Shown: piece by piece, positions 46,808 to 61,240 of the stretch | How the letters are laid out: each line of letters begins with the position of its first letter | Position numbering within the stretch: the first letter of the stretch is position 1 | From: Salminus brasiliensis | Taxonomy: Eukaryota; Chordata; Actinopteri; Characiformes; Bryconidae | DNA: 64,000 nt | Assembly (NCBI RefSeq): GCF_030463535.1 | Contig: NC_132891.1 | Location: forward strand, 7,713,622-7,777,621 | Reading direction: 5' to 3' | The notes under the pieces: model-generated | The model's database searches: none | The model's input: the letters and a program-made list of their open reading frames with translations, nothing else | Told to the model about the DNA's origin: nothing | Program-made: the position numbers and the translations under genes

Positions 46808-49800
46808 CTAGTCAACTTGCCTGTAGACAAGTATTTTCAATAGAATTGGCCCCATGCCTAATGCCAGACATGGCTTAGAGAGTTATAAGGTCCACAAGCA
46901 TTGGGCTGTGAGACAGTGGAACTGTGTTCTCTGGAATGATGGTTGATGCTCCGTGCAATACTTTTGGGGTGAGTTGGGGATGAGGTGGGGTGGTGATCAT
47001 TAACACTCTTGTTGCCTCACATTAATGCTCCAAAACCTAGTAGAAAGTCTTCCCTGGACAGTAGAGACAGTTACTCCAACAAAAGCAGCATGAACTCTTT
47101 TTTAATACTTCTGCATCCTTCAGAAAAGTGAATGAGAAGGCGTCCACATTTTTTTGTCTATTTAATATATGTTCTTGACTTTAAGAGCACTTTCTTATTT
47201 CTGTTCCTGCACAGGTACGTTTGCTGTGGTAAGTCTGATGACTGGCTCAGTGGTTGAGCAGCTTGTCCCCACTCCTCCTGCTCTGAACTCCAGTAGCCCA
47301 GAAGCTGCAGAGCTGGAAGCTCAGAGGATTGGGGTGGCTTCAGCCATAGCATTCCTTTCAGGAGTGATGATGGTAAGAAAGCACAGGCCCCGAACTCATG
47401 AAAACATATTTTGCTGGTGTACTGTGTGTGTTATGGCAGGAGCTCCACTGTGGGGGTCTCTGAATTTTACTCTGTAATTATGACAGTCTGCCGCCTGTGT
47501 TTATGGTTTTCTTCCCCAGCTCTGCATGTTTGGTCTGCAGTTGGGCTTCCTCTCCACATACCTATCGGAGCCTATTGTTAAGGCCTTCACCAGTGCAGCG
47601 GCCTTTCATGTGACTATTTCACAGCTTCAGAGCATGCTGGGATTACGGCTTCCTCGCTACACAGGCACTTTCTCTCTATTCAAGGTTAGAGGCCTTTGAA
47701 TTGAAGGCAATTCTAACCCAAAACAAAGCGATTACACAGAAGGAATGAGGACTGTAAGGAATGGTATAAATAAATAAAGATAAAGTCAGTCAATTAATTG
47801 ACTTTCAAATCATTGCTGTTGTAACAAAAGATTGTAAAATGAATTATAAATAATTTGGAAACATTTCTGTTGGTACATTTATCATGAAACATTCACATTA
47901 AGTAAAAGGCAGCTGGCATTTTCAAAGAGTTTCAAAAATTAAACTGAAATAATTATTTGAAATATAGTCCTGCTGTCACTTTTGTCATGCTTGTCACTTG
48001 CTGTCAGAACTGAACTTGTGCTCACAGCATGTCTTCTTCATTATCTTCCACAGACGCTGGCCTCAGTGATGGAGAACCTGCCCCACACTAACCTGGCTGA
48101 GCTGCTGATCTCACTGCTCTGCCTAGCTGTGCTCATTCCAATTAAAGAAGTGAACACACGCTTTCGACAGCGCCTCCGCACACCCATTCCTGTAGAGATT
48201 CTTACAGTATGTAATTCCGGGAAAGACTCTTAAAAATAAACATTACAGAAATGCTTTTTGGCAGAACTGCAAACAAAAAGAACCCTTTAGGTTCTCTGAA
48301 GGTTTAGGTTTTAATGAACCTTTTACACAATGTAAACTTTCTGTTCCAAGCCAGGGCATGAATAATTTAGGAACCTTTAAATCTAGAATTTGTTCAGATT
48401 AGTGTCGTTCGCTCTGTTACTATGACTATTTTTCTCTGTTGATCTTTTTGGCTGCCCTTTAGGTGATAATTGCCACGGGTGTTGCTTATGCCTTCTCTCT
48501 GGATTCCACGTATGATGTACAGATTGTGGGTCACATTCCAGCAGGGTAACTATTATTCCTAAATCTGAATTGCACTTGAAAATTTACATCAGTTCTGCTA
48601 GTAGGTTTCTACAGGTTTCAAGTCATGAGTAGTTTGCATTGTTTAAAATGTGGGAACCCTTGAACAAATTATCTGCAGCCATCATCTCAGCTTTTATTGC
48701 CATGCTGATGACATGCAGATATACAGTATACCAGCACATACAGTAAGTCAACTCCTGACTTTGCACCCCAGGATCTGTCAGAATGCATCCATGAATTAAA
48801 CCTCTGGATGAGTCACAATATTTGATAATTAAATATGTAAAGATCTAGTTTTGAAGTATTCTTCACTCTCCTTTGAGGTTCATGTAAACCCTTTTTATTG
48901 TCCTAAAAGTGAGAAATTATCCATGACCTTAAATGATCACCTTGAAATTTAAAAAAGTGAAAATTTGTCTGTTTATACTTCCATGATAGCTGTACACCAC
49001 CAGGGTAAATGGACTGTCTCTAGATTGTCCCTTTTTGACCCTTCTGCCATGAAAAGGGTTTCCTACTACATTATTGCATCCTTACAATATTGTCTGTCCC
49101 CGAAAACACTGGTCCATGTCTTCATATACTTCATATAAAGTTCTTTCTCACATATAAACTCAGCAATGGCAAGAGTTTCACTAACAGCAAGACATTAGCA
49201 TACATGACTTTCCTTCTTATTGAGCTACACTGGTTACCAATAACATCACACATTGTGTGAATGTGTAAAATACTGCTAGATAGTCTGGTCCCTGCATATC
49301 TTGGGGAGCCCCTCCCCCCATACAGCCCACCTTGTGCCCTCAGACTCCTTAGAGAGTAGTTTACCCACAGTCCCCTAAACAGAACTCTCCTGTAAGGGTG
49401 GCAGATCCTTAGGTTCCACACACCCTTAAAAAATGCTACAAAAGGTTCTTTGAGCAGTGCCATAGAAGAACCACTGTGGAATTCTTTAGCCCAATCTCTT
49501 CAGGACTGTAGTTCTCTCTCCTTCTCCTGCCTTATAGGTCATTGTTACTATAACAATTACCATCAAAACTAGGATTCACATCTTATTTGTTGTGTTTTGT
49601 TGCTTGTTTTGCAGGTTCCCTCAGCCTCGGCTGCCTGCATTGCACACGGTGCCAGTCATAGCTGGTGACACAGTTGCCATCACGTTTGTAGGCTATGCTG
49701 TGTCTGTGTCACTAGCAATGATTTATGCAGATAAGCATGGTTATTCTATACACCCTAACCAGGTAAAGCTATTCTTAAAGTCGCATACTAATATATACAC

Positions 49801-52800
49801 TGATTAGCCATAACATTAAAGCCACTGACAGGTGAAGCAAATTAAGTTACTTAATACAGTATCTTAATACAGTGGCACCTGTAAAGGGGTGGTATGTACA
49901 AATTAAGCAGCAAATTAACTTTCAGTTCTTGAAGTTGATGTGTTGGAAGCAGTAAAATGGGAAAGTGTAAGAATCAAAGCTACTTTGACAAGAATCATGT
50001 TTTTTTGGCTAGATGGCTGGGTCAGAGCATCTCCAAAACACCAGGCAGGTCTTGTGGGGGGTCAGTACCTACCAAAAGTAGTCCAGAGAAGGACAACCAC
50101 AGAACCAGTGACAGGATCATGGGCATTTAAGGCTCATTGGGTTGATCCATTGAGGCGCCAACTCACAACTTACAGGACTTAAAGGATCTGCTGCTAATGT
50201 CTTGGAGTCAGACACCACAGGACACCTTCAGAGGTTCATGACTTGGAGGGTCAGAACTGATTTAGTGGCACAAAAAAGACCTACCCAATCTTAGGCAGAT
50301 GGTTTTAAAGTCTGATCTGGAATAAACAATCGTTTGTGTTATTTTTCATCATCATTGTTGAAGCTGTGGTATTATTTCATTACCACATTAATGATCACGG
50401 TATATTGTGAGATATTAACACTTTTCTGGAGTGAGCATTGGTGCGATTTCAAGGTATTGCACACCCGATCAAGTATAATTGCATACACTCTTTAAAAATA
50501 AAAGTGCTCCACATGGTTCTTTGAGCATTGCTGTAGAAGAAACCCAAGGTTCAGATATAATGACCTGGGTTCTATGGCATCACTTAAATATGAATTTGAT
50601 GCATCCTATAATTTTTAAGAATTTAGGTTGTCACCAAAAACAATATGCAGTAACCGCTTAGGTCTAATGTTCTGGTTTCTATTGCAGGAGCTACTTGCAC
50701 ATGGGATTTCCAACACAGTGTCCTCTCTCTTCACCTGCTTTCCAAGTTCAGCCACTCTGGCCACCACTAACATCCTGGAGAGTGCTGGAGGATACACACA
50801 GGTATAATATAATAAAAAGGTGCTCCATTCAATGAGTTGGGGAATTGGGGATGAGGTGGAATGGTGATTATTCATCCTGACCTCAAAATCTAGTAGAAAG
50901 CCTTCTTCCCTGTCCCTGACTTTTCTTATCATACCTATTGGTTTTGGAAGAAACAGTTTAATATTTCTTCCAGCAGTTGTCCTAATACTTTTGTCCTAAT
51001 GTTGTATATCAAATTAAAAAACACATTTTCCCACATCATGCAGCCCTTCTCGCAACTAATGTGATTAAAGTCTAAAAGGACATGTTTGACTATGGGAGAT
51101 ACTGTAATGTAATGTAATATGTAGGATTTAACTGACTGATTCATGCAGGACAAAGGATTTGTGAAATTGTCCCAAACTGCCACAGAGGTCATAGCCTAGA
51201 TGTTCATGTCAGGGCTACATGGCAGACGCCACACTCAGTAGCAGTCACCACAGCCCAATCTATGAGCAGGCTGTGTTATTACATTACAGCGAAGTCAGTT
51301 CTAACAGGACTGTTATTACTGCAGGAGCCAGTTACAGAGCGCCATTCACACTGCAATTTTTACTGTCAGACTTGCGAAAACTACGCACATTGTAGATCCA
51401 TGGTGGTTTAAAATCTCAGATATGGTCACTTCAATTACAGTACCTCCTAAAGTGTCACTAATCCAGCAGGAATCATGCTTACGTTTGCTGATTTGTTCAA
51501 TCTGCTAGCTCTCGGGCCTGTTCACAAGTCTGGTGGTGCTGGTGGTGCTACTACTCATTGGTCCTCTTTTCTACTTCTTACCCAAGGTGAGGGTGTGCAC
51601 TAAACCATATGTACAAAGTTATACAAGCCAGTCTGAGCACAATTGCAGCAACAGTAAATACTGTACATTGATACAGTCCTTTCCCTTTTCTCTGTATAGG
51701 CTGTCCTTGCATGTATAAATGTGACCAGCTTGAGGCAAATGTTCCTCCAGTTCCAGGATCTTCCAGATCTGTGGAGGGTTAGCAGGATTGACTTTGTAAG
51801 TATTGCACCATCACTGTGCAACCTTCCCTTTTTCCTGGGTATGAATATCAATGACAAAACATGTACATGAAGCCTATTTGAAGTGCTGGAACATGTGTAC
51901 AGATGGTGTGGCTGGTGACCTGGCTGTCTGTGGTGGTACTCAACGTGGATTTGGGTCTGGCCATTGGAGTGGTGTTCTCCATGATGACGGTCATCTGTCG
52001 CACTCAGAGGTAGTACAATTTATAGACCTTTTTTGGTGGGCTTCTTTACTGTACTGTACAGAACTGTAAAGGCTTGTACAGAATGCAGCAGAGTAAATCT
52101 TAACTAAAACAAAAAAGCACAAAATGGCCAATCACCTGTGCACCTCACTGACCATCTCATCTGCTTATGTTCCAAAACGTGACCCTACATCTGCAGATTA
52201 TGGGCTTTTACAAATAACCTGCATAATTACGGAAGGAATTAAGAAATATCTGTTATCATAGTTTTAAACTGGAAGGTCAATCCCACCTATTTAAGCAGTC
52301 AATTTTGGTACATAATTTTTAAGAAACATTTAACAATATATCTTAATTTAGCTTTTAATTTGAGTGCTTTTTTTGTTTATAGTTTTTTAAGAAATGAACA
52401 GCAGGAGAATATTAAAATTAAAGCATTATTAAAGCAACATTATGTAGCATGTTTACCTTACCTAGCTTTAAAATCATTGTGATGCTCTGCTGATTGTAAA
52501 AGGGAGAGTAGCATCTGGCTTGGCACGCTAAGCATGTTATCAAGTTATTGTACAATATATAGACAGGACCTCGACCATTTTTGATATTGCCCACTGTGTT
52601 AACTAGCCCTATTGAACACTCATGATGTTCTGTTCTTTTGCCTGCTCTAATTCTGCTTTAACTAACATTAACAAAATAAAAGGAAATTATTTACTTTATT
52701 GTATTTGCTTTATTTTATTTATTTATTTATTTATTTGTATTTGTATTTACTTGTGTGCAGCTACCTTAAAGAAAAGTACACTATAAATAAAGCTTATTCT

Positions 52801-53744
52801 TATTAATAGTATTACACAACATTGTCTGCACTATTGTTATTTCCAAAAAGCACCAAAAAAGCCTCTTGGTCACTCAGCGAATGAGTATGTGAGAGTGTAA
52901 TATTTATAAATAAGTTGTTATCCTCTCAAGTCATCATGGGACGATAGAATAAGCTCTCCAACTGGAGCAGCCCCATTGAAAGCAAATATTGAGCACATAC
53001 AGTAATATAATTGCCCGTGTAAATAGAGACTGAAACTAGCTAATTAGATTTGTGCATTTATCAGCTACAATAATCATGTTTACTATATCCTCTAATTATA
53101 ATTTCCAAAGCTCAGGGGCAGTGTGGAAAAAATAAACCGTGAACTGTGAAGTATCCCTTACAAAAACCCCTGTTCCAAAACAACATCCCTCTCCTGGAGG
53201 ATGTATCAATTTCCCATAAGGTGTAAATAAAGTTGAGACATAAATATGTACAGGAACCTTTAACAAACTCTGTTTCTGCAGGGCTGGCTGCTCGGTTCTG
53301 GGCAGGGCGTCTAATACAGAGATCTACCGGCCCATCAACAATCACAATAAGGTGATACACAATCACAAAATCATGCTAGTGATTCTTCTCTGTTCTGCCT
53401 TCACGTATTCATTAAAACTGTGTGATCTTGGTTCCGTGCTTTTTATAGAAATTCTATAAAACATGCAGCTGAGATTCCAAATAAACACTAGTGTTTTTAA
53501 TATGGTATGTCTCAGTTAGCTCAGTTGTCAGTATTTATACTGCCTTTTTTTTTGTTCTGCAGTGTTATGAAATCCCTGGAGTGAAGATTTTGACCTACAA
53601 CGGGCCTATCTACTATGGTAACCGCAGTTTCTTCAAGGCAGACGTAAACCAGCTGCTGGGCCTCACCCCTGAGCGTATCCGCAGCCGAGAGAAGGCCAGG
53701 AAGGCCCTGGAAAAGAGGGAAAGAGAGGCCATCAACACCGTGGT

Positions 53745-53806
<62 letters not shown>

Positions 53807-55736
53807 CATGTACACAACAACTACACAGTTCACACATACACATAGACTGTCTCTTATTTGATTCTTCTTCTGATTTCCAGGAAAGAGGAGTAGCAAACAC
53901 CTCGTTTTCCTCTGAGAATGAGTTTTTCAAATCAGGTGACTAAATCACATTGATGAAATAGCAATATTTGCTTATCTGTAGGTCATTCCTGCATATTTGA
54001 GCATAAATATGAGTGGCGTTTGTCTGTGTCACTGCAGAAATGGGAGAGAATGAAGTCCAGTCCGTTCTGATGGATTGCAGCAGCGTTGTTTTTGTGGATG
54101 TGGCTGGAGCCAAGCTATTCATACAGGTAAGCCAAATCATCCTACTGTATCTTGTTGTGATCGATGTCTTTGTTCCTTTAAAACAGCTGATAATAAACAT
54201 TGCCTTTTATAGGTGTGTATTGAGTGTCAGAAGATGGGAGTGCGGATATTCTTGGCGAACTGCAATGGTAAGTTTTCAGTGTAAGCTTACTGTTTCAAAT
54301 GTTTCAGGCGTGCGATGAATTAACCTCCTTAAATCCATTGATCTGTTTTAGATATCAAATTAGAATCATCTTAAGAAGGGACTTGATTTGTTTACTGCAC
54401 TGTCACAGAATGGAGTCCTTTAACAGCAGATATCTTTTGTTTCTGTAGAGAATGTGTTAAAGATTCTCACGTCAAGTGGCCTGATGAACTATATGAACCC
54501 ACAGCACATCTTCGTCACAGTCCATGATGCTGTTGTCTACATTCAACAGCAGAGGGTATACAGGATTGTTTATTCTGCATTTCTTTCTCTATAGGTTTTT
54601 CTGATGCTACCAAGCATTAAAAAATATTCCAGTGTTTTTCAAGCTAATCTCTGTTTGCTGATTTCTGTGAATAAGTGTGACTGTATAAGTGAAATAAATA
54701 ACTGTAATAAGAGTAGAATCTGGAACTGGAAGAACTGGAACTGGTATAGTTAGAATTACAAACATTTGCTTTTTATTTTTGCTTTTCTGTATCATGGTTA
54801 AGAGACATTTTTGTTTTTTTATATTTAATCAATGTTTCAATTGTACAGCTAATTACGCACTCACTTGTTAGAACTCCCCCCATTACATGCAACCAAGGTG
54901 CTCAGAATGACAAGGCAACCATATTCACCATTTGTGTCTAATATGGTTACTGAATATGGTTGTCTATCGGTTGCATCAGCTGGTTGCGGCTGGCTGAAGG
55001 AGGCATGCGTCAGCCCTCACCCTTCCAGTGTCGGGAGCATCACATGTAATAAGGGGGGGGTACTACATGTCTGGAGCAGGGGGCAGCCATTGCTGCAGAG
55101 AGGGTTAAGGCAGCTTGCGAAGCCTGTGTAGCCTGTGTGAGCCACAACTGCCCTTGCCAGGTCATGCATTGGCCAGGAAACAAGACCAGGTTAACTGCTT
55201 GGAAGGCATCTATGCTCACCATTGTACCACCAAGGGCAAGGCCAATTGTGCTCTCTCGAGCTCCGGCTGCTGATGGCAGGCTGAACCACTTGGTCAGACA
55301 TTCTAATCCAGGAGTTCCCAATCTCTGCCCGAGGACCACATGCAGTGCACAGTTTTTAAACAGCACAATTAGTTAATGAGTCAGCTGTAGTGCTCATGGC
55401 TGGGATTGAGAACTTATGTTCTAACCAAGTCCAATGAAGGAAACATTGAAAGACGTATACAGCTGTCTAGATAATACACAGATAATACAGATAATAGCAG
55501 GGTCCAAACTTACAATTTGAAAATCCTGACTCGTCTCTAGCATCATAGAAGCTATGGTGGTTTTTAGCTGTATGATACTAATGTGGCAGACCAAGGTTAG
55601 ATTGAAAAAGCGCTGGAAAATTCCTTAAACGTTTGTAGGTTTAACCAAGGAGCTTTTGTAAAGTGTCTTTATGCTGACTGGTTCGTTTTTTGTTTTACAG
55701 GAGAAGCCTTCAGAAAACACTACGATTTGGGTGTGA
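44794..55736 (+). CDS. slc26a10: SLC26A10-type anion transporter family protein
   Basis: Eighteen coding exons, all with GT/AG borders and matching phases, 2073 nt, 690 aa: 44794-45061, 46292-46402, 47215-47372, 47520-47684, 48054-48206, 48463-48545, 49615-49762, 50688-50801, 51509-51586, 51700-51795, 51903-52009, 53282-53351, 53563-53742, 53881-53935, 54038-54126, 54213-54267, 54449-54555, 55701-55736. The cytosolic N-terminus (1-75) is followed by the multi-span SLC26 domain (about 75-500; [33 protein letters not shown]) and a C-terminal STAS domain (about 518-676; [32 protein letters not shown]). Closest remembered relative is human SLC26A10 ([29 protein letters not shown]). Family members exchange or conduct anions at the plasma membrane; the substrate of this one is not established. 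Residues A387-T388 replace the Ser-Arg pair that lines the anion site in prestin. Introns hold a MITE, an L2 fragment and Tc1 debris. Confidence 0.93.
45440..45550. repeat. (AAT)n microsatellite, slc26a10 intron 1
   Basis: Interrupted (AAT)n with 'acatt' spacers, about 105 bp. Confidence 0.95.
46676..47163 (+). mobile_element. Tc1-derived MITE, copy E (slc26a10 intron 2)
   Basis: Left end 'tgtcacaatgtttgtggaca' then 'cccc', the usual internal blocks and a diverged right end 'gtccacatttttttgtctat'. A (CA)n tract of about 45 bp (46762-46805) has grown inside it. It ends about 50 bp before exon 3. Confidence 0.75.
48655..49420 (+). mobile_element. L2-type LINE fragment (slc26a10 intron 6)
   Basis: [11 protein letters not shown] at about 48692-48726 carries the reverse transcriptase ADD core of L2-clade elements. 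'NLWMSHN' (near 48800) and later 'LHWLPITSH' and '[13 protein letters not shown]'-like text (about 49225-49310) follow in family order with frameshifts. It is the C-terminal part of ORF2 and is dead. Confidence 0.75.
49425..49485. repeat. Short palindromic 'ggttctttgagca' repeat
   Basis: 'aaaggttctttgagcagtgc' then 'catagaagaacca'. The same element in reverse is at 31785-31870, and a further copy is at 50495-50545. Confidence 0.6.
49797..50320 (+). pseudogene. Internally deleted Tc1 remnant (slc26a10 intron 7)
   Basis: Left end 'acactgattagccataacat' then 'taaagccactgacaggtgaa'. 'gggtcagagcatctccaaaa' then 'caccaggcaggtc' encodes the family's [10 protein letters not shown] region in part. 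Then 'aaaggatctgctgctaatgt' follows. The same deletion pattern as 34590-35100 suggests a shared non-autonomous founder. Confidence 0.75.
50815..51006 (+). mobile_element. Tc1-derived MITE, copy F (slc26a10 intron 8)
   Basis: 'ggtgctccattcaatgagtt', 'aaaatctagtagaaagcctt' and 'gttgtcctaatacttttgtc'. Both ends are eroded. It begins about 14 bp after the exon 8 donor. Confidence 0.65.
52690..52810 (+). repeat. (TTTA)n and possible LINE tail, intron 11
   Basis: (ATTT)n then 'aagtacactataaataaagc' followed by 'ttattcttattaat', like the tail of L2-type elements. Confidence 0.4.
53747..53801. repeat. (TA)n microsatellite at the exon 13 donor
   Basis: About 27 TA units start five bases after the exon 13/intron 13 border (gtgaga then TA). 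The whole intron is only 138 bp. Confidence 0.95.
54930..55310. mobile_element. SINE-family sequence, slc26a10 intron 17
   Basis: 'ggctggctgaaggaggcatg' and 'tccagtgtcgggagcat' fit the SINE body on plus, while 'gccaattgtgctctctcgag' then 'ctccggctgctgatggcag' matches the same family on minus. It looks like two overlapping or rearranged insertions. Confidence 0.5.
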
Positions 55737-56680
55737 ATGCCTAAACTTTCACTGAATTCATTCAGGCGTCTTGTGTTGGAAACAGTTGGACACACTGTTC
55801 AAGAGCTTCAGATCTGGAAGGTTGGTTATGTTAGACCAATGTGATTTTGGTCATTTGTACCCTAAAAAATTGGGTATATTGCCTTAGAGTGTTTCGCTGC
55901 CATTAAAAACCTTCTGTAGCTTTGCAGCGGGTTTGTTCAAGTTCCAATACTGGATGGAAAGCCATGCAGTCAAGCTGAAGCTCATTGAAGACTTTGGCAT
56001 GCTGTGTTCAGACAGCGCTGTCAGTCACTTTGATCTTTGTGGGAGCTAGTGAAGTTAAGGTTTGCACTATTGCCCTGTATGAAGCACACATCCTGAAATA
56101 GGTAGCTACTGTATAGGTGCCAGGTGCATTCAAGGTCCATGTACTCAAAACTAAGCATGGACACACATATGCACACACACACATACACACACACACACAC
56201 ACGATCAGTTTGTGCTCTTATGTTGTTGTTTTTTTTTACATTTCTGTTTGAGTACTTTCAGTTTTCATATTTAGCCGAACTTATTTCAATGTCTCTTTTG
56301 TTTGAATGCTGGAAAAACACTCTTAGAAGTATTTATTTATTTCATTTTCTTAATACTATTTCTAATTGCTTGTTAATATCTTTAGTATCACTCCTGAAGA
56401 AAGATGCACTGAATGGCCAAAATGTATTTCAATAGAAAGAAAGTTAACTGAAAGTTTTCTTGTAACTATATGAAAACAATATTCAGAACTCTGCACAATT
56501 ACAGTAAAACAGTAAGACAAGTACATAAAAGATAAATGAACATTTTTTAAAAAGGGGCAATGAACTGACCATCAGAGGCAGAGGCTTGATTTTGTTATAT
56601 TTTTAATATTCTTTTTCTGACTTTTCTATGTTTAAATAAGACAATGGACTCTTTTTACAATAAAATTTATTTTCCCACTT
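55737..56680 (+). other. slc26a10: slc26a10 3' UTR
   Basis: Non-coding sequence from the stop to AATAAA at 56659-56664, with a (CA)n tract at 56160-56202. The length of about 0.9 kb is inferred from the signal alone. Confidence 0.5.
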
Positions 56681-58980
56681 TACTTGTAATACTTTCATTT
56701 AAAAACAGCACATACACATGATTAATAACTAACCTAACCTGTACTGGAACTGGTAATAAGGTAAGCACATAGCAAAGGCTGAAGTGATGCTTCAAATGAC
56801 TCACATTATGGAGAAGCAAGATTTCCTCACTTTCTAAAAATAATGTTCATGAAATTTGATGTGATATGTAAACATTTCAAATGTACAGATCCATATATGG
56901 AAACTAATCTGCATAAACAGCCTGGTTAGAGTACTGTTCCCTTAACGTCACAAAAGAACAGTACTCAAAAGAGCTGAGAAATCAGGACAGCAAATCAAAT
57001 GTTCCATTTTTAAATGAAAAGTTGAATAAATTGCATTCCCAATTCACCTAATCAGCCAACAGCAGGTTTACACCACTTGCACAGGCCAATGTGTGAAGCA
57101 TGGATTTAGGTTGGACAGAGATCATTTACATATTTACACTAAATGTCCACCCATGCTGACACACACTGCTGGTCTAGTCCCTGTGGAAAACTACAGGCAA
57201 TAGAATAGGACTCTCTGGAGCAGATAAACATTAACCTACTGGTGCCATGTGTAACGCCAGGCTGAGCTAGCGTTGAGCTGTGGAGCAGTGGAGAACTGTG
57301 CTCTCTGGAACGATGGATGGTGCTCCATTCAATACTTTTGGGATCCTCACAGCAGTGCTCTTCTAAAATCTGGTAGAAAATCTTCCCTGGACAGTAGAGA
57401 TAGTTACTCCAACAAAAGCAGGACAGGATAAACTCTTTTTTTAACACCCATGACTCAAAAGAAAGAATAGTGCATCAGTCTTGAGCCTGTTTAGCTTTAA
57501 TAGATGAAGAAAGGTTCAGAAACCCACACCAAGTGAAGCTCAGAAAAAAAGACAAAATATGGGTCCTTATTTAATAATAAATAGAAATATTAAATCTACT
57601 TAAATATTGAATCTACTGTACTTTAGCTCCACCCATTCAAACTGAAGTGAGAAATGCTGTTTGAATGATGTGGACATGGAGCCAGATAAAGTCTGAAACG
57701 TGTAGTATCACCCTGTTTAATTCGGAGGGACAAGTTTAAATGTCCATGCAAAACTGAATTATGACCCTTTTGGTATATTAAGTCCTTTTCAGGGGGCAAA
57801 TCTAAGAGAGCTGTATGATATGATCCTTTGAGCACATTAGGCAGTTATAAGGCCCATTGTGAGAAGAATTAGAGCTCAGATTATTTATGTACATGTGCTG
57901 AGACAGACTAAAATGACACACTGCCCTCTGCTGTTGCTTTCTGCGAGTGGTGAGGTACTGCGGACCACCTCCTCGTGAGCCTTTACCTTGACCTGATAAA
58001 ATTAATGCAGAGTTCAAAATCGGGCCACAAAATTAATTATTTTTCCTGCTTGATGTTGGATGCCCATATTTTTTTTTAATCCAGGGTGTATTTCAAAGAA
58101 CTCCCCAGACTCTACACCCTCTGGGTTTTCCTTTAAAGCTCAAGGAGTACTTTACTAATTGGCAGGATGGAATGTAGTCCACATCAATTACTGTGTGTGT
58201 TATAAGACCGTCCAACTGCTCTCCTCAGCCACTCCTGCATCTCTCCTGCTGCACGAATACACAAACACCAATACACTGGAAAGTAGGCTTAATCAATTTG
58301 AATGACTTTATTGATTTGATCAGAACATTGAGTTAATGGATAAATTAATTATAAAAGTTAATTATATATATATAAAAAAACAATATGCAGATTCAAATGT
58401 GTGCATAATGTTTAACAGTAAAATTGTGCATACAAATGTTCACTTCCACCACCTCAACCAAAAGAAAATCATGAAAATGGCCTTTAAACTGAATATCTCT
58501 CACTTAATCAAAATGAAGTTAAGTGTGAAGTGATGTAGAAAATGTAGATTCTCTCCCCACTTCCTGCAGTCCATATATGAAAACTAAGCTGCACTGCTTG
58601 TCTGAGGTCATAAAAATGTATTCACATATCCAAATATATTGTTGCCATCAAAAAACATGCATCTCCAACGGCATTTAGAGTTCTGGTTTAAAACTGAATA
58701 CAGTGAGAGGGCTGGTGGAGCTGTGGAGCTGGTTAAAAGGATGGAGAAGGAACCCACATAAGCAGTGATACCATCAGGAAGCCTAACATCACATATTTAT
58801 TACCCTCTACATGAGCGAGTAATTAACAGTCATTATTACCATAGATTCACATGTGATTTTGCATGCACTGGAACAATCCAGTCAAACTGATAAAACTGAT
58901 GGGTGCAGTACTACACTACCTAATACTACAGAACACACTTAACCTTTAATGTTAACAGATATTAGGGGCTTTGTATTGTG
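56681..58980. other. Intergenic between slc26a10 and the Tc1 element
   Basis: Unique AT-rich DNA apart from the MITE at 57133-57460. No gene seen. Confidence 0.5.
57133..57460 (+). mobile_element. Tc1-derived MITE, copy G
   Basis: Left end 'acactaaatgtccacccatg', then 'caatagaataggactctctg', 'gtgccatgtgtaacgccagg' and 'aacaaaagcaggacaggata'. An internal part present in the other copies is missing and the right TIR is unclear. Confidence 0.75.
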
Positions 58981-58989
58981 ACATACATG

Positions 58990-58990
<1 letters not shown>

Positions 58991-59067
<77 letters not shown>

Positions 59068-59083
59068 TTATATATATATATAC

Positions 59084-59122
<39 letters not shown>
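58991..59122. repeat. (TA)n-(CA)n-(TA)n microsatellite, left flank of Tc1
   Basis: TA repeats interrupted by (CA)n at about 59045-59067 and 'catatgtgtgtata'. The Tc1 element starts directly at its end. Confidence 0.95.

Positions 59123-61240
<2,118 letters not shown>

Noticed and set aside
53743-53801. Tyr-Ile repeat protein in slc26a10
   Set aside because: It is intron 13; donor and acceptor phases join exon 13 to exon 14 cleanly.
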